Below are positions 36,962-48,838 of a stretch of 64,000 nt of DNA, in pieces. A program made the position numbers and the translations under genes. The stretch is taken from the NCBI RefSeq assembly GCF_030819275.1, contig NZ_JAUTBL010000002.1:2788501-2852500 (forward strand), in the 5' to 3' direction. Source of the stretch: Agrobacterium larrymoorei (lineage in GTDB: Bacteria > Pseudomonadota > Alphaproteobacteria > Rhizobiales > Rhizobiaceae). Position 1 is the stretch's first letter. Every line of letters begins with the position of its first letter. The notes under the pieces are model-generated. The model did not search any database. It was not told where the DNA came from and worked only from the letters and a program-made list of their open reading frames with translations.

Positions 36962-37133
36962 CCGAGCGAAATTGATGGCGTATTGCGCCTTCCGTTTACT
37001 CCGCTTTGAAAAAAGTGGTTCACCGGCAGAGTTTCCAGGGGCATTTACCTCGACGAATTTCCGCTACTCCGACTGATAAAAAGACGGCCAGCGCCAAAAG
37101 CGCAGAGCCGGAACGAACATGAAAGGATAAAAA

Positions 37134-37448
37134 ATGTTCGCAGTCATCAAGACCGGCGGTAAGCAGTACCGCGTAAGCGCCAACGACGTGCTGACCATCG
37201 AAAAGCTGGAAGCAGACGCAGGCGCAACTGTAGAATTCACTGAAGTTCTCGTTGTCGGCGTTGGCGCTGATGCAAAGTTCGGCGCACCTTTCGTTGCAGG
37301 CGCAACGGTCAAGGCTGAAGTTGTCGAGCACAATCGCGGCAAGAAGGTCATCGCCTTCAAGAAGCGTCGTCGTCAGAACTCCAAGCGTACGCGCGGCCAT
37401 CGTCAGCATCACACTGTCGTCCGTATCACGGACATCGTTGCTGCCTAA
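37134..37448 (+). CDS. rplU: 50S ribosomal protein L21
   Basis: 104 residues, [35 protein letters not shown], the universal L21 start; the C-terminal basic stretch [23 protein letters not shown] contacts 23S rRNA. AAAGGATAAAAA gives the ribosome binding site. rpmA follows after 40 bases. Confidence 0.98.
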   Translation: MFAVIKTGGKQYRVSANDVLTIEKLEADAGATVEFTEVLVVGVGADAKFGAPFVAGATVKAEVVEHNRGKKVIAFKKRRRQNSKRTRGHRQHHTVVRITDIVAA

Positions 37449-37488
37449 TCGGCGCGACACGGGAAACTAGGTTTAAAGGAGCAATCCA

Positions 37489-37758
37489 ATGGCACACAAA
37501 AAAGCTGGCGGTTCTTCGCGTAACGGTCGCGATTCCAACTCCAAGCGCCTTGGCGTGAAGAAGTTCGGCGGCGAAGCCGTCATTCCAGGCAACATTATCG
37601 TTCGTCAGCGTGGCACGCAGTGGCATCCCGACGCCAATGTCGGCATGGGCAAAGATCATACGCTTTTTGCACTCACGGCAGGCAACGTTAACTTCCGCAC
37701 GAAGGCCAATGGTCGCGTATTCGTGTCCGTAGCGCCGAAAGCGGAAGCCGCAGAATAA
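37489..37758 (+). CDS. rpmA: 50S ribosomal protein L27
   Basis: 89 residues, [52 protein letters not shown] L27, whose flexible N-terminus reaches the peptidyl transferase centre. It starts directly at the functional AHKKAGGSS, with no Firmicute-type cleaved leader. A strong terminator follows 67 bases later. Confidence 0.98.
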   Translation: MAHKKAGGSSRNGRDSNSKRLGVKKFGGEAVIPGNIIVRQRGTQWHPDANVGMGKDHTLFALTAGNVNFRTKANGRVFVSVAPKAEAAE

Positions 37759-37824
37759 GCCGGTAAGCGTCATATGCAGCCGGTGTCCCAATGACCCGGC
37801 TGAGACGTAACAGGTTCAGTCACG

Positions 37825-37866
37825 AAAAAGGGGAGTTGGGGCACCACCCAACTCCCCTTTTTCTTT
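37825..37866 (+). terminator. Strong intrinsic terminator after rpmA
   Basis: A perfect 16-bp stem AAAAAGGGGAGTTGGG / CCCAACTCCCCTTTTT with a 6-base loop and a trailing T-rich stretch, ending the ribosomal protein operon. The first GNAT gene starts 22 bases after it and so needs its own promoter or read-through. Confidence 0.92.
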
Positions 37867-37887
37867 AACTCCACGGAGGACTGAACC

Positions 37888-38520
37888 ATGCAAGCTGAAT
37901 TGTTGAGGGTCGACCAATCACGGTCACCCGAGGAACGGGTAAGACCTGAACGGTCAAGGAGCGATTGCCCCGTCTTGTTGTCGCAGAGACTTGTTCTGCG
38001 CAAACCCCACGAAGAAGACATCGACGCCCTTGCCCATCTTGCCAACAACGCCAACATCGCGACCATGGTGTCGCGCATGCCGCACCCATACACGGCGAAA
38101 GACGCCGCGGATTTCGTGCGCCGTGCAGCAAATGGCGAGATTGGCAAGTGCGTCTATGCGATTACGCGCATGGACAATGGCGAGTTCATGGGGTGCTGCG
38201 GACTGGAGCCGCAGGAAGACGAAAAGACCCTTGAAATGGGCTACTGGCTTGGCGAACCCTATTGGAACAGGGGTTACACCACCGAAGCGGCCCACGCGCT
38301 GATCGACATGGCCTTTCGTACCCGCGAGATCGACCAGATCGATGCGCGCTGCCGGGTGACCAATATCGGCTCTCGCCGCGTCATACAAAAGTGCGGCTTT
38401 CAGTTGCAGGGTTCCGGCATGGTTGGATCGCTGGCGCTAGGCGCTATGGTTCCGGTTGAATGGTACAGGCTGGATCGCAAGACATGGGTATCGTTGAGAA
38501 GCTGGGGAGACATGCGATGA
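37888..38520 (+). CDS. GNAT-family N-acetyltransferase (RimJ/RimL type), first of a pair
   Basis: 210 residues. LLSQRLVLRKPHEEDIDALAHLANNANIATMVSRMPHPYTAKDAADFV and LEMGYWLGEPYWNRGYTTEAAHALIDMAF (acetyl-CoA loop) are the RimJ/RimL GNAT signature, and RVTNIGSRRVIQKCGFQLQG the C-terminal strand. ATG 37888 follows CACGGAGGACTGAACC. The stop overlaps the start of the second GNAT gene (ATGA). The target could be a protein N-terminus or a small amine. Confidence 0.87.
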   Translation: MQAELLRVDQSRSPEERVRPERSRSDCPVLLSQRLVLRKPHEEDIDALAHLANNANIATMVSRMPHPYTAKDAADFVRRAANGEIGKCVYAITRMDNGEFMGCCGLEPQEDEKTLEMGYWLGEPYWNRGYTTEAAHALIDMAFRTREIDQIDARCRVTNIGSRRVIQKCGFQLQGSGMVGSLALGAMVPVEWYRLDRKTWVSLRSWGDMR

Positions 38521-39101
38521 GTACGGCTCAGTTGATGCGCCCTCGCAGCGTCGAAACCATGGCCCCGCCCGGCCCTTGCCCGACGATCGAAACCAAGCGG
38601 CTGGTGCTCAGACCCCAGCGGCTTAGCGATGCGGGCTCGATCGCGGAATCGCTTGCCGATTTCCAGGTCACCCGGATGCTCGCTCGCGTTCCCGCGCCCT
38701 ACTACAAGCAGGATGCGTTGGAATGGCTGATCCTGCGCACCTCCGGCACCCTGCCCGACTGGGATTTTGCCATCACCGCTGGTGATGACACCCTGATCGG
38801 CGTGGTGTCGGTGGAACGGCGTCACGGCCAGTGGCATCTCGGTTACTGGCTGAACCGCTTCTACTGGGGCAGAGGCTACATGACGGAAGCCGTCGGCGCT
38901 GTCGTCGAGCGCTTCTTCCGGCGCATGCCGGGCGAGGTGCTGCATTCCGGCGTCTTTGCCGATAACCCGGCCTCGCTGAAGGTACAGCAAAAGCTCGGCT
39001 TCAACATCACCGGCTGCAGCGAGATCTACGCGGTCGCACGCTCCACCATGGTGGCGCATATCGATACCGAGTTAACGGCGGAAGATTTTGTCCGACCGTA
39101 A
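38517..39101 (+). CDS. GNAT-family N-acetyltransferase, second of a pair
   Basis: 194 residues from ATG 38517, which overlaps the preceding stop by 4 bases. TIETKRLVLRPQRLSDAGSIAESLADFQVTRMLARVPAPY and HLGYWLNRFYWGRGYMTEAVGAVVERFF show the same RimJ/RimL-type fold as its neighbour, so the pair probably arose by tandem duplication followed by strong divergence. Placement between rpmA and obgE is conserved in Rhizobiaceae, as I recall. Substrate unknown. Confidence 0.87.
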   Translation: MSTAQLMRPRSVETMAPPGPCPTIETKRLVLRPQRLSDAGSIAESLADFQVTRMLARVPAPYYKQDALEWLILRTSGTLPDWDFAITAGDDTLIGVVSVERRHGQWHLGYWLNRFYWGRGYMTEAVGAVVERFFRRMPGEVLHSGVFADNPASLKVQQKLGFNITGCSEIYAVARSTMVAHIDTELTAEDFVRP

Positions 39102-39260
39102 TGTGAAGCAATGACGGGCAAGGCCGGTTTTGTCGCGAACCGGCCTTGTTCCAACGGCGCTCGCCCATGATAATCTTTGACCTTTAGGGCAAGCGGCTAT
39201 ATTCCAGGCGGCAGAACCTTTTTGACGCGGATGGCATGTCCATGACCGCATGTAAGCTGA

Positions 39261-41498
<2,238 letters not shown>

Positions 41499-41506
<8 letters not shown>

Positions 41507-42785
41507 CCAGGCCGTGAAGCAAAGCCAATCTGTCGATGCGCTGATGATGAATATCGGCGCTCAGGCGAAAGCAGCTTCACGACCGTTGTCCATTGCTTCG
41601 ACCGCACAGAAGAACCGCGCGCTTCTCGCCATGGCATCCGCCATCGACGCGTCTGTGGAACGCATTCTCGAGGCCAATAAAAAGGACGTCGCAACGGCCG
41701 AACAGGCAGGCGTGGCAGGCTCCTTCATCGATCGCCTGAAGCTCGACCCATCGCGCATTGCTGGCATTTCCGAAGGCATCCGTGCGATTGCCAATCTTGC
41801 CGATCCTGTCGGCGAGGTGATTGCCGCCTGGGATCGTCCGAACGGCTTGAAGATCGAACGCGTGCGCACGCCACTTGGCGTCATCGGCGTGATCTATGAA
41901 AGTCGCCCCAATGTGACGGCGGATGCCGGTGCCCTGTGCCTCAAGGCTGGCAACGCCGTGATCCTGCGCGGCGGATCGGATTCGCAATATTCATCGCGCG
42001 CTATCCATGCCTGCCTCGTGGAAGGCTTGAAGATTGCGGGGCTTCCAGAGCATGCGATTCAACTTGTGCCGGTCACCGATCGCGCCGCCGTTGGCCTGCT
42101 GCTCGGCGGTCTTGGCGGCACGGTCGATGTGATCGTACCGCGTGGAGGCAAAAGCCTTGTCGGACGCGTCCAGACGGAAGCCCGCGTGCCGGTCTTCGCC
42201 CATCTGGAAGGCATTTGCCACGTCTATGTCGACAAATCCGCCGATCTTGAGATGGCAAAGAAGATCGTGCTGAATGCCAAGATGCGCCGCACCGGCATTT
42301 GCGGCTCTGCCGAAACCTTGCTGGTGGACCGCGCCGTGGCAGCAACCCACCTCAAGCCCTTGGTGAAAATTCTGCTGGATGCCGGTTGCGAAGTTCGCGG
42401 TTCGGAGGACGTACAGAAAGCCGTTGACGGGGTAAAGCTGGCGACCGAAGAGGACTGGCACACAGAGTATCTCGACGCCATTATCTCAGTGGCTCTGGTG
42501 GACGGTATCGACGGTGCAATTCAACACATCGGTACCTATTCCTCCAACCACACCGAAGCGGTGATTGCCGAAGATCCGGAGGTCGTTGCGCGCTTCTTCA
42601 ACGAGATCGACAGTGCGATTCTGCTGCACAATGCCTCGACGCAATTTGCCGATGGCGGCGAGTTCGGCATGGGGGCGGAAATCGGCATTGCGACTGGCAA
42701 GATGCACGCGCGTGGGCCAGTCGGCGTGGAGCAGCTGACCTCCTTTAAGTACCGCGTGCATGGCACCGGCCAGACGCGGATCTGA
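41499..42785 (+). CDS. proA: Gamma-glutamyl phosphate reductase
   Basis: 428-residue NADPH-dependent reductase making glutamate 5-semialdehyde. The ALDH-like fold has the catalytic Cys in [17 protein letters not shown] and [31 protein letters not shown] as nucleotide-domain signature. ATG 41499 is preferred to 41490 because AAGGA then sits at normal spacing. It overlaps proB. Confidence 0.95.
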
Positions 42786-42827
42786 TATTTGGCGGCTGAT
42801 CGGGCTCTTGACCAACGTTACCTGACC

Positions 42828-43424
42828 ATGCCGCACACCGAGCGCGGCATGGTGATTGGGCTATTCGGTGGGTCGTTCAACCCACCCCATGACGGTCACG
42901 CGCTGGTGGCGGAAATCGCCATGCGCCGCCTCGGCCTCGATCAACTCTGGTGGATGGTGACGCCCGGCAATCCGCTTAAGAGCAAGACGGAATTGGCGCC
43001 GCTTGCCGAGCGCATCGCCGCTTGCGAAGATCTCGTCACCGACCCGCGCATCAAGATCACCGCGTTTGAACAGACGCTTGGTGTCAGCTACACGGCCAAT
43101 ACGCTCGCCAAGATAAAGGCGCGCAATCCGCACGCCCATTTCATCTGGGTCATGGGGGCGGATAATCTCAGAACCTTCCACCATTGGCAGAAATGGCGCG
43201 TGATCGCTGAGACCTTTCCGATTGCGGTGATCGACCGTCCGGGGGCAACGCTTGCCTATCTTTCATCGACCATGGCGCAGGCCTTCAGCCATGCGCGCAT
43301 CGATGAAGACGATGCCGGAGTATTGTGGAAGAAGCAGGCACCCGCCTGGGTCTTCATCCATGGTCCACGCTCGACGTTGAGCTCGACGGCTTTGCGCAAC
43401 GGCAACAGCCCGCACCATAAATGA
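42828..43424 (+). CDS. nadD: Nicotinate-nucleotide adenylyltransferase
   Basis: 198 residues from ATG 42828; later ATG 42849 or an upstream TTG at 42789 are alternatives. It adenylates nicotinate mononucleotide in NAD synthesis. GLFGGSFNPPHDGH is the HxGH nucleotidyltransferase motif, and the C-terminal HGPRSTLSSTALRNG is the ISSTxIR-type motif. It lies 42 bases after proA, likely in the same operon. Confidence 0.93.
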   Translation: MPHTERGMVIGLFGGSFNPPHDGHALVAEIAMRRLGLDQLWWMVTPGNPLKSKTELAPLAERIAACEDLVTDPRIKITAFEQTLGVSYTANTLAKIKARNPHAHFIWVMGADNLRTFHHWQKWRVIAETFPIAVIDRPGATLAYLSSTMAQAFSHARIDEDDAGVLWKKQAPAWVFIHGPRSTLSSTALRNGNSPHHK

Positions 43425-43523
43425 AGTATGAGCGTGGGCGTTGTTCCCCACATCTTGAAAAGTGAATGTAATGGTGCCACCTTTGTTATGCGTCGCTGAG
43501 AATCGCGTCGCACAGTATCTGTT

Positions 43524-43961
43524 TTGTCATTTCGGAAAGGACAACCTCTGACAACAGTACACACGAAGGGAAGAGCTTATAGCGCTATCCCGAAGGGCCA
43601 GGAGAGTGGCGTCGATGCCGCCCGTCGTGCCCTGGAAACCGTCCTTGCAAGTGTCGAGGACTCCAAAGCAGAAGATATCGTTTCCCTGAACATTGCCGGA
43701 AAATCGGCGCTGGCAGACTACATGGTGGTCGTGTCCGGGCGGTCGAACAGGCATGTGACGGCGATCTGCGAACATCTCATTACCGATATGAAGGATGAGG
43801 GTTTCGGCGGTGCGCGTGTTGAAGGCCTCGAGGCCGGCGACTGGGTGCTGATCGACGCAGGCGATGTCATCGTCCATGTGTTCCGTCCTGAAGTGCGAGC
43901 GTTCTACAACATCGAAAAGATGTGGGCGACGCCGGACATCGAGGAAGAAACGCTGCATTGA
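43524..43961 (+). CDS. rsfS: Ribosome silencing factor
   Basis: RsfS/Iojap protein that binds L14 and blocks subunit joining during starvation. The core is VLASVEDSKAEDIVSLNIAGKSALADYMVVVSGRSNRHVTAICEHL and GLEAGDWVLIDAGDVIVHVFRPEVRAFYNIEKMW. The frame opens at TTG 43524 without a ribosome binding site. The family N-terminus (TTVHTKGRA) and GGAAAGGA six bases upstream instead point to a CTG start at 43548, giving 137 residues. No ATG is available at the right place. Confidence 0.9.
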   Translation: MSFRKGQPLTTVHTKGRAYSAIPKGQESGVDAARRALETVLASVEDSKAEDIVSLNIAGKSALADYMVVVSGRSNRHVTAICEHLITDMKDEGFGGARVEGLEAGDWVLIDAGDVIVHVFRPEVRAFYNIEKMWATPDIEEETLH

Positions 43962-43968
43962 TCGCGGG

Positions 43969-44075
43969 TTAGAGCATGCCGCGCAAAAATGGGCAGCGGT
44001 TTTGCGATAACAATATGCGATAAGGCATAGGAATAAGGCGTAGGGAGTGGATCTGAAAGATCGCGACACGCCTTA
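43969..44075 (+). repeat. Dispersed repeat (AGAGCATG...GATCGCG), copy A
   Basis: About 107 bases between rsfS and rlmH. Recognisable blocks are TTAGAGCATGCCGCGCAAAA, GCAGCGGTTTTGCGATAACA and ATCTGAAAGATCGCGACACG. A second copy in opposite orientation is at 52604-52709. The block ATCTGAAAGAT forms a small hairpin. I recall many copies of this element in Rhizobiaceae intergenic DNA. Confidence 0.75.
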
Positions 44076-44163
44076 GGCCGAAGGCTTTTTCGGTCGCATG
44101 GAAACCCGCAGCCAATTCTGCTAGGAGCGCAGCTCAACAGGTTGCGAATAGGCTGATATGTGA

Positions 44164-44646
44164 ATGCGGATTTCAATTTTTGCGGTGGGACGGCTGAAAT
44201 CCGGCCCTGAGAAAGAGCTTGCGTCTCGCTATCTGGATCGTTTTGCCAAGGCTGGCCCGGCGATCGGGCTGGAATTTGCCAAGATGATCGAGGTGCAGGA
44301 AAGTCGCGCCTCCAACCCGGACACGCGCAAACGTGAAGAAGCGGCAATGCTGGAAAAGCATCTGGCCGACGGTGCCGCACTGATCCTTCTCGACGAGCGC
44401 GGCAAGGCGCTGGATAGCCCCGCTTTCGCCGAGCTTTTCGCCACCATGCGTGACAATGGAAAGCGCGATGTGATCATCGCCATTGGCGGCGCAGATGGGC
44501 TCGACCCGTCGCTGACTGAGAAGGCGACCGCGACACTCTGCCTTGGCAAGCTCACCTGGCCTCACCAGATCGTCCGCTTCCTGATTTCAGAGCAGCTTTA
44601 CCGCGCCGTGACCATTCTCTCCGGCCACCCCTATCACCGGGTTTAG
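44164..44646 (+). CDS. rlmH: 23S rRNA pseudouridine-1915 N3-methyltransferase
   Basis: 160-residue SPOUT-class methyltransferase. The trefoil-knot SAM site is IIAIGGADGLDPSL followed by LCLGKLTWPHQIVRFLISEQLYRAVTILSGHPYHR, the RlmH C-terminal signature. The ATG at 44164 directly begins MRISIFAVGRLKSGPEKEL. The pairing with rsfS is conserved across many bacteria. Confidence 0.95.
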   Translation: MRISIFAVGRLKSGPEKELASRYLDRFAKAGPAIGLEFAKMIEVQESRASNPDTRKREEAAMLEKHLADGAALILLDERGKALDSPAFAELFATMRDNGKRDVIIAIGGADGLDPSLTEKATATLCLGKLTWPHQIVRFLISEQLYRAVTILSGHPYHRV

Positions 44647-44790
44647 ATCCGGCCCCTAAGGTCTTCCCGTCATCGACATGTTTTCGTCGCAAACACGCGT
44701 CTATGTCGCGTCGCTATCATGCCTATTGGCGCGAAGCCGCGAAGCAGCGTATGGTCGCCAATCTTATAAAGCGGGTAGAAGAACATCATC

Positions 44791-46212
44791 ATGGGTCCAG
44801 CGTGCGACAGATCTCGACTTGCCCCGCGGGCGGGTCGATTTGCGCTCCGAGCGAGCGCAGCTGTCATCATCGGCCTGACATACCTTTCCCCGCAAAGCAC
44901 AGCCGCTCAGGATGCGGCACCGACCACGGCCACTCCACCGGCAGAATCGTCGAGCGAATTGCAGGAACTGGAAACCCGGCGTAACCAGAACCGCCAGGAT
45001 CTACAGGAACTGGTGGACAGCATTGGATTGTCGGAAGACAAGGCACGCCAGCTTGAAGAGAGCATTGCAGCGCTCAATCAGGATACGGCCCGAATCAAGG
45101 AAGAACTGATCGCGTCTGCCCAGCGCCGCAAGGATCTGGAAGCCAAGATCAATGATGGTCAGGACCGGCTGGCAAAGCTCAGCGTGCGTGAGGATGATGT
45201 GAAAGCGTCGCTTCGCGAACGCCGCGGTGTTCTGGCAGAAGTCCTGGCAGCCCTTCAGCGCATGGGCCGCAACCCGCCGCCTGCCCTTCTCGTATCCCCG
45301 GAAGATGCGCTTGCCTCGGTGCGAAGCGCGATCCTGCTCGGCGCCGTCGTTCCCGGCATTCGCGCTGAAACGAACAAACTCGTCACCGCTCTCAAAGAGT
45401 TGACTGACCTGCGCCAGGCGATTGCTGTGGAGCGCGAGCAGTTGACGGGCATGATGACGGCAAGTCTGGAAGAGGAAAAGCGGCTCGATCTGCTGCGCGC
45501 GGAAAACGACAAAAAGAGCAGCCAGACGGCCGCCGATCTCGAAGCAGAACGCAAGCGATCAGAAGAACTTGCAAGCAAGGCGACCAGTCTGGAAGGCCTG
45601 GTTTCCTCGCTTGAAAACGAGATTTCCTCGGTGCGCGACGCCAAGGAAAAGGCGCGTCTGGAAGAGGAGCGGATCGCCCGTCTCCCCCCTGCCGAGCGGG
45701 ACAAATTGGAGGCGCAAACCGAGGCCGGGGTGCCCGATAAAAACCGCATTGCGCCAGCATATCCGTTTTCGAGCTTGAAGGGTAAGCTGGCAATGCCGGT
45801 TTCCGGAGATGTGCTGAGACGCTTCGGCGATGCCGATGGAACAGGGCATTTCTCCAAGGGGATCGTCGTCGCAACCGGCCCGGAAGCACTGGTAACAGCG
45901 CCAGCCGATGGCTTTGTGGTTTTTGCTGGAGAATTTCGCAGCTACGGCCGCATGATCATCCTCAACGCCGGCGACGGTTATCATTTGGTACTGACGGGAA
46001 TGGACAATGTGAGAACGCGGCAGGGCATGTTCGTTTTCTCCGGCGAGCCTATTGCCTCCATGGGCGTAAAAAGAGTGGCGAGTGCGGCGGCTTTGGCGCT
46101 GGAAACTGACAAGCCAACGCTTTACATTGAATTCAGAAAAGACGGAGTGCCGGTTGATTCTCAACCTTGGTGGTCCGCAAAAAATACCGGAAGGGCGCGT
46201 AATGATTCGTAA
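44791..46212 (+). CDS. envC: EnvC-like murein hydrolase activator
   Basis: 473 residues. A signal segment lies at about 20-40, followed by a long coiled coil (about 50-300, heptads rich in E, L, Q, K) and a C-terminal LytM/peptidase M23 domain (about 345-460). The LytM domain is degenerate: FSKGIV stands where active enzymes have HRGID, and LYIEFRKDG replaces the lHFEiR histidine motif. Like E. coli EnvC it should activate an amidase rather than cut peptidoglycan. The stop overlaps the ctpA start by 11 bases. Confidence 0.88.
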   Translation: MGPACDRSRLAPRAGRFALRASAAVIIGLTYLSPQSTAAQDAAPTTATPPAESSSELQELETRRNQNRQDLQELVDSIGLSEDKARQLEESIAALNQDTARIKEELIASAQRRKDLEAKINDGQDRLAKLSVREDDVKASLRERRGVLAEVLAALQRMGRNPPPALLVSPEDALASVRSAILLGAVVPGIRAETNKLVTALKELTDLRQAIAVEREQLTGMMTASLEEEKRLDLLRAENDKKSSQTAADLEAERKRSEELASKATSLEGLVSSLENEISSVRDAKEKARLEEERIARLPPAERDKLEAQTEAGVPDKNRIAPAYPFSSLKGKLAMPVSGDVLRRFGDADGTGHFSKGIVVATGPEALVTAPADGFVVFAGEFRSYGRMIILNAGDGYHLVLTGMDNVRTRQGMFVFSGEPIASMGVKRVASAAALALETDKPTLYIEFRKDGVPVDSQPWWSAKNTGRARNDS

Positions 46213-47530
46213 GGCTTCGCTTCTTCTCATCGGTGGGCTCATGGGTGCCACGGCGATGAGCGTTATCTATTCTGCCAGCCTGCCGGCCCAGGCGGCAGGC
46301 CCTTCCACCTACAAGGAGCTCTCGATTTTCGGCGATGTCTTCGAGCGGGTGCGTGCGCAATATGTAACGCCGCCGGATGACAAGAAGCTGGTTGAGAATG
46401 CCATCAATGGCATGCTGAGCTCGCTCGATCCGCATTCGAGCTTCATGAACGCCGAAGATGCCAATGACATGCGCACCCAGACCAAGGGTGAGTTCGGCGG
46501 TCTCGGCATCGAAGTTACGATGGAAAACGAGCTGGTCAAGGTCATCTCGCCGATGGACGACACGCCTGCCGCCAAGGCTGGTATTCTCGCCGGTGACTTC
46601 ATTTCCGAAATCGACGGTCAGCCGGTTCGCGGCCTGAAGCTGGAAGAAGCGGTCGAGAAGATGCGCGGCGCCGTCAAGACGCCGATCAAGCTCACCATCA
46701 TCCGCCAGGGCGCCGACAAGCCGCTCGACATCACCGTCATGCGTGACATCATCGCAGTCCGCGCGGTCAAGTCGCGCGTCGAAGGTGGCGATGTCGGTTA
46801 TCTGCGCGTCATCTCCTTTACCGAGAAGACCTATGACGATCTCGAAAAGGCGATCAAGAAGATCAAGCAGGACGTTCCGGCTGACAAGCTCAAGGGCTAT
46901 GTGCTCGATCTGCGTTTGAACCCAGGCGGTCTGCTCGACCAGGCGATCAATGTATCCGACGCCTTCCTCGAGCGTGGCGAGGTGGTCTCCACCCGTGGCC
47001 GTAACCCCGATGAGACCCGCAGATTCAACGCCACGGCTGGCGACCTGACCGATGGCAAGCCAGTGATCGTTCTGATCAATGGCGGCTCCGCTTCGGCCTC
47101 TGAAATCGTCGCGGGCGCCCTGCAGGATCTGCGTCGTGCCACGGTTGTCGGCACCCGCTCCTTCGGCAAGGGCTCGGTTCAGACGATCATTCCGCTCGGC
47201 GAAGCCGGTGCGCTGCGCCTGACGACGGCGCTCTATTACACGCCGTCCGGCAAATCCATCCAGGGCACCGGCATCACACCGGACATCAAGGTGGAACAGC
47301 CACTACCGCCAGAGCTTCAGGGTCGTGTGCGCGCCGAAGGCGAATCCAGCCTGCGCGGTCATATCCAGGGCCAGAGCGAAACCGAAGAAGGTTCGGGCTC
47401 CGCAGCCTACGTTCCGCCGGAAGCCAAGGACGATATCCAGTTGAACTATGCGCTGGACCTGCTGCATGGCACCAAGACCGACCCCTCCTTCCCGCCGAAC
47501 CCGGAAAAGGCAGTCGTCAACAAGCAGTAA
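46202..47530 (+). CDS. ctpA: Carboxy-terminal processing protease (S41)
   Basis: 442-residue periplasmic serine protease. A signal peptide/anchor is at about 1-32, the PDZ domain at about 95-180 and the S41 catalytic domain after it. The Ser is in LINGGSASASEIVAGAL (about 296-300) and the Lys in GTRSFGKGSVQ (K323). ATG 46202 is chosen because it begins the signal peptide MIRKASLLLIGGLMG; the frame remains open further upstream inside envC. The envC-ctpA pairing is conserved and links the protease to cell-wall remodelling. Confidence 0.95.
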   Translation: MIRKASLLLIGGLMGATAMSVIYSASLPAQAAGPSTYKELSIFGDVFERVRAQYVTPPDDKKLVENAINGMLSSLDPHSSFMNAEDANDMRTQTKGEFGGLGIEVTMENELVKVISPMDDTPAAKAGILAGDFISEIDGQPVRGLKLEEAVEKMRGAVKTPIKLTIIRQGADKPLDITVMRDIIAVRAVKSRVEGGDVGYLRVISFTEKTYDDLEKAIKKIKQDVPADKLKGYVLDLRLNPGGLLDQAINVSDAFLERGEVVSTRGRNPDETRRFNATAGDLTDGKPVIVLINGGSASASEIVAGALQDLRRATVVGTRSFGKGSVQTIIPLGEAGALRLTTALYYTPSGKSIQGTGITPDIKVEQPLPPELQGRVRAEGESSLRGHIQGQSETEEGSGSAAYVPPEAKDDIQLNYALDLLHGTKTDPSFPPNPEKAVVNKQ

Positions 47531-47611
47531 GACATCAAGGGCACCGGTCCAAGGCCGGTGCCACTCCATGTCCGGTCAGACGTCAATCACGCATCAGCCA
47601 CGGAAACACCA

Positions 47612-48802
47612 TTGTCATCAGACCTGCGTAAGCCGCTCATGGGTCGGAAGCGTAAACAGAGCGTCGGGTTTTTCCGGCGCTTTTCTGTGTTGACGCTGCT
47701 TGCAGTTCTCGTTGGCGGCGGTGTGGCCGGATTGTCCCTCTATACGGCGCTTTCTCCCGGCAATCTGGCGAAAAGCTCTACCGCGCCGGACGTGGCGCTG
47801 GGACCGGCGGGAACGCCGCAGGATCAGGCAGCAGCCACGAACGAAAGTAACGCCTCCAACTTGCAAAGCGGGCGTTCCGGCGCCAATGTCCAGCGCAACA
47901 CCATGTCGGACGGCAATACCGTCTCCGTATTTTCGCCGAAAGACCGCAATGACAACGCACCCGTGCTGATGACCGGCCAGACGGTCGGGCAGGACCCACG
48001 GGTGGCGATGCGACCGAATGAGGAACTGTTGGAGGAGAGCCCCTTCGGCAGGCTTCCCATTATCAGCGCCGACGGCCTGAAACCAATGGATCAATATGCC
48101 AGGCCCTGGTCCGGCGCACGCGGTACTCGTATCGCCATCGTGGTGGGTGGGCTGGGCCTTAGCCAGACCGGCACGCAGAAGGCGATCAGGGAGCTTCCGC
48201 CCGAAGTCACGCTCGGCTTTGCCGCGACCGGCAACAGCTTGCAGCGCTGGATGCAGGAGGGCCGTCGTGAGGGCCATGAGATCCTGCTACAGATTCCCTT
48301 CGAACCCTTTGGTTATCCTGGCACCAATCCCGGTCCTGATACGCTCTTGGTCTCCGATCCGGCCAGGATCAATCTGGAGCGGCTTCACCGGTCCATGGCG
48401 AAGATCACCAACTATACCGGCGTGATGAACTATCTCGGCGCGCGTTTCATGGCCGATGAAAAGGCGCTTGAGCCGGTGCTGCGCGATGTCGGCCAGCGCG
48501 GCCTGCTGTTTCTGGATGACGGATCATCAGCGCAATCGCGCACCGGCATCATCGCCAAGGCCGTGTCCACGCCCACGGGCTTCGCCGATCTGCAACTGGA
48601 CGATCAGGTGAACGACGCCGCCATTCTGCGCAAGCTGGACGATCTGGAGCGGATTGCGCGGCGCAATGGTTCCGCCATCGGTGTTGCGTCCGCCTTCGAT
48701 GAGAGCGTTGCCGCAATCTCCAAATGGTCGGTCGAAGCGGCAGCGCGCGGCATCGAGATCGTCGGTGTCTCGGCGCTTGTCTCGCAAGACTCCAAGCAGT
48801 AA
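47612..48802 (+). CDS. Divergent polysaccharide deacetylase family protein
   Basis: 396 residues from TTG 47612 (upstream in-frame ATG 47558 is possible). One transmembrane segment (about 20-42, FSVLTLLAVLVGGGVAGLSLYTAL) anchors the protein; the region to about 150 is low-complexity. The C-terminal domain (TRIAIVVGGLGLSQTGTQKAIRELPPEVTLGFAATGNSLQRWMQEGRREGHEILLQIPFEP, NYLGARFMADEKALEPVL, GLLFLDDGSSAQS) is the divergent polysaccharide deacetylase (DUF610) fold. It is consistently placed after envC-ctpA. Role in the envelope is inferred. Confidence 0.87.
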   Translation: MSSDLRKPLMGRKRKQSVGFFRRFSVLTLLAVLVGGGVAGLSLYTALSPGNLAKSSTAPDVALGPAGTPQDQAAATNESNASNLQSGRSGANVQRNTMSDGNTVSVFSPKDRNDNAPVLMTGQTVGQDPRVAMRPNEELLEESPFGRLPIISADGLKPMDQYARPWSGARGTRIAIVVGGLGLSQTGTQKAIRELPPEVTLGFAATGNSLQRWMQEGRREGHEILLQIPFEPFGYPGTNPGPDTLLVSDPARINLERLHRSMAKITNYTGVMNYLGARFMADEKALEPVLRDVGQRGLLFLDDGSSAQSRTGIIAKAVSTPTGFADLQLDDQVNDAAILRKLDDLERIARRNGSAIGVASAFDESVAAISKWSVEAAARGIEIVGVSALVSQDSKQ

Positions 48803-48838
48803 GTCTGCTTCACCAACAATCAACATCCAGGTTCAACA

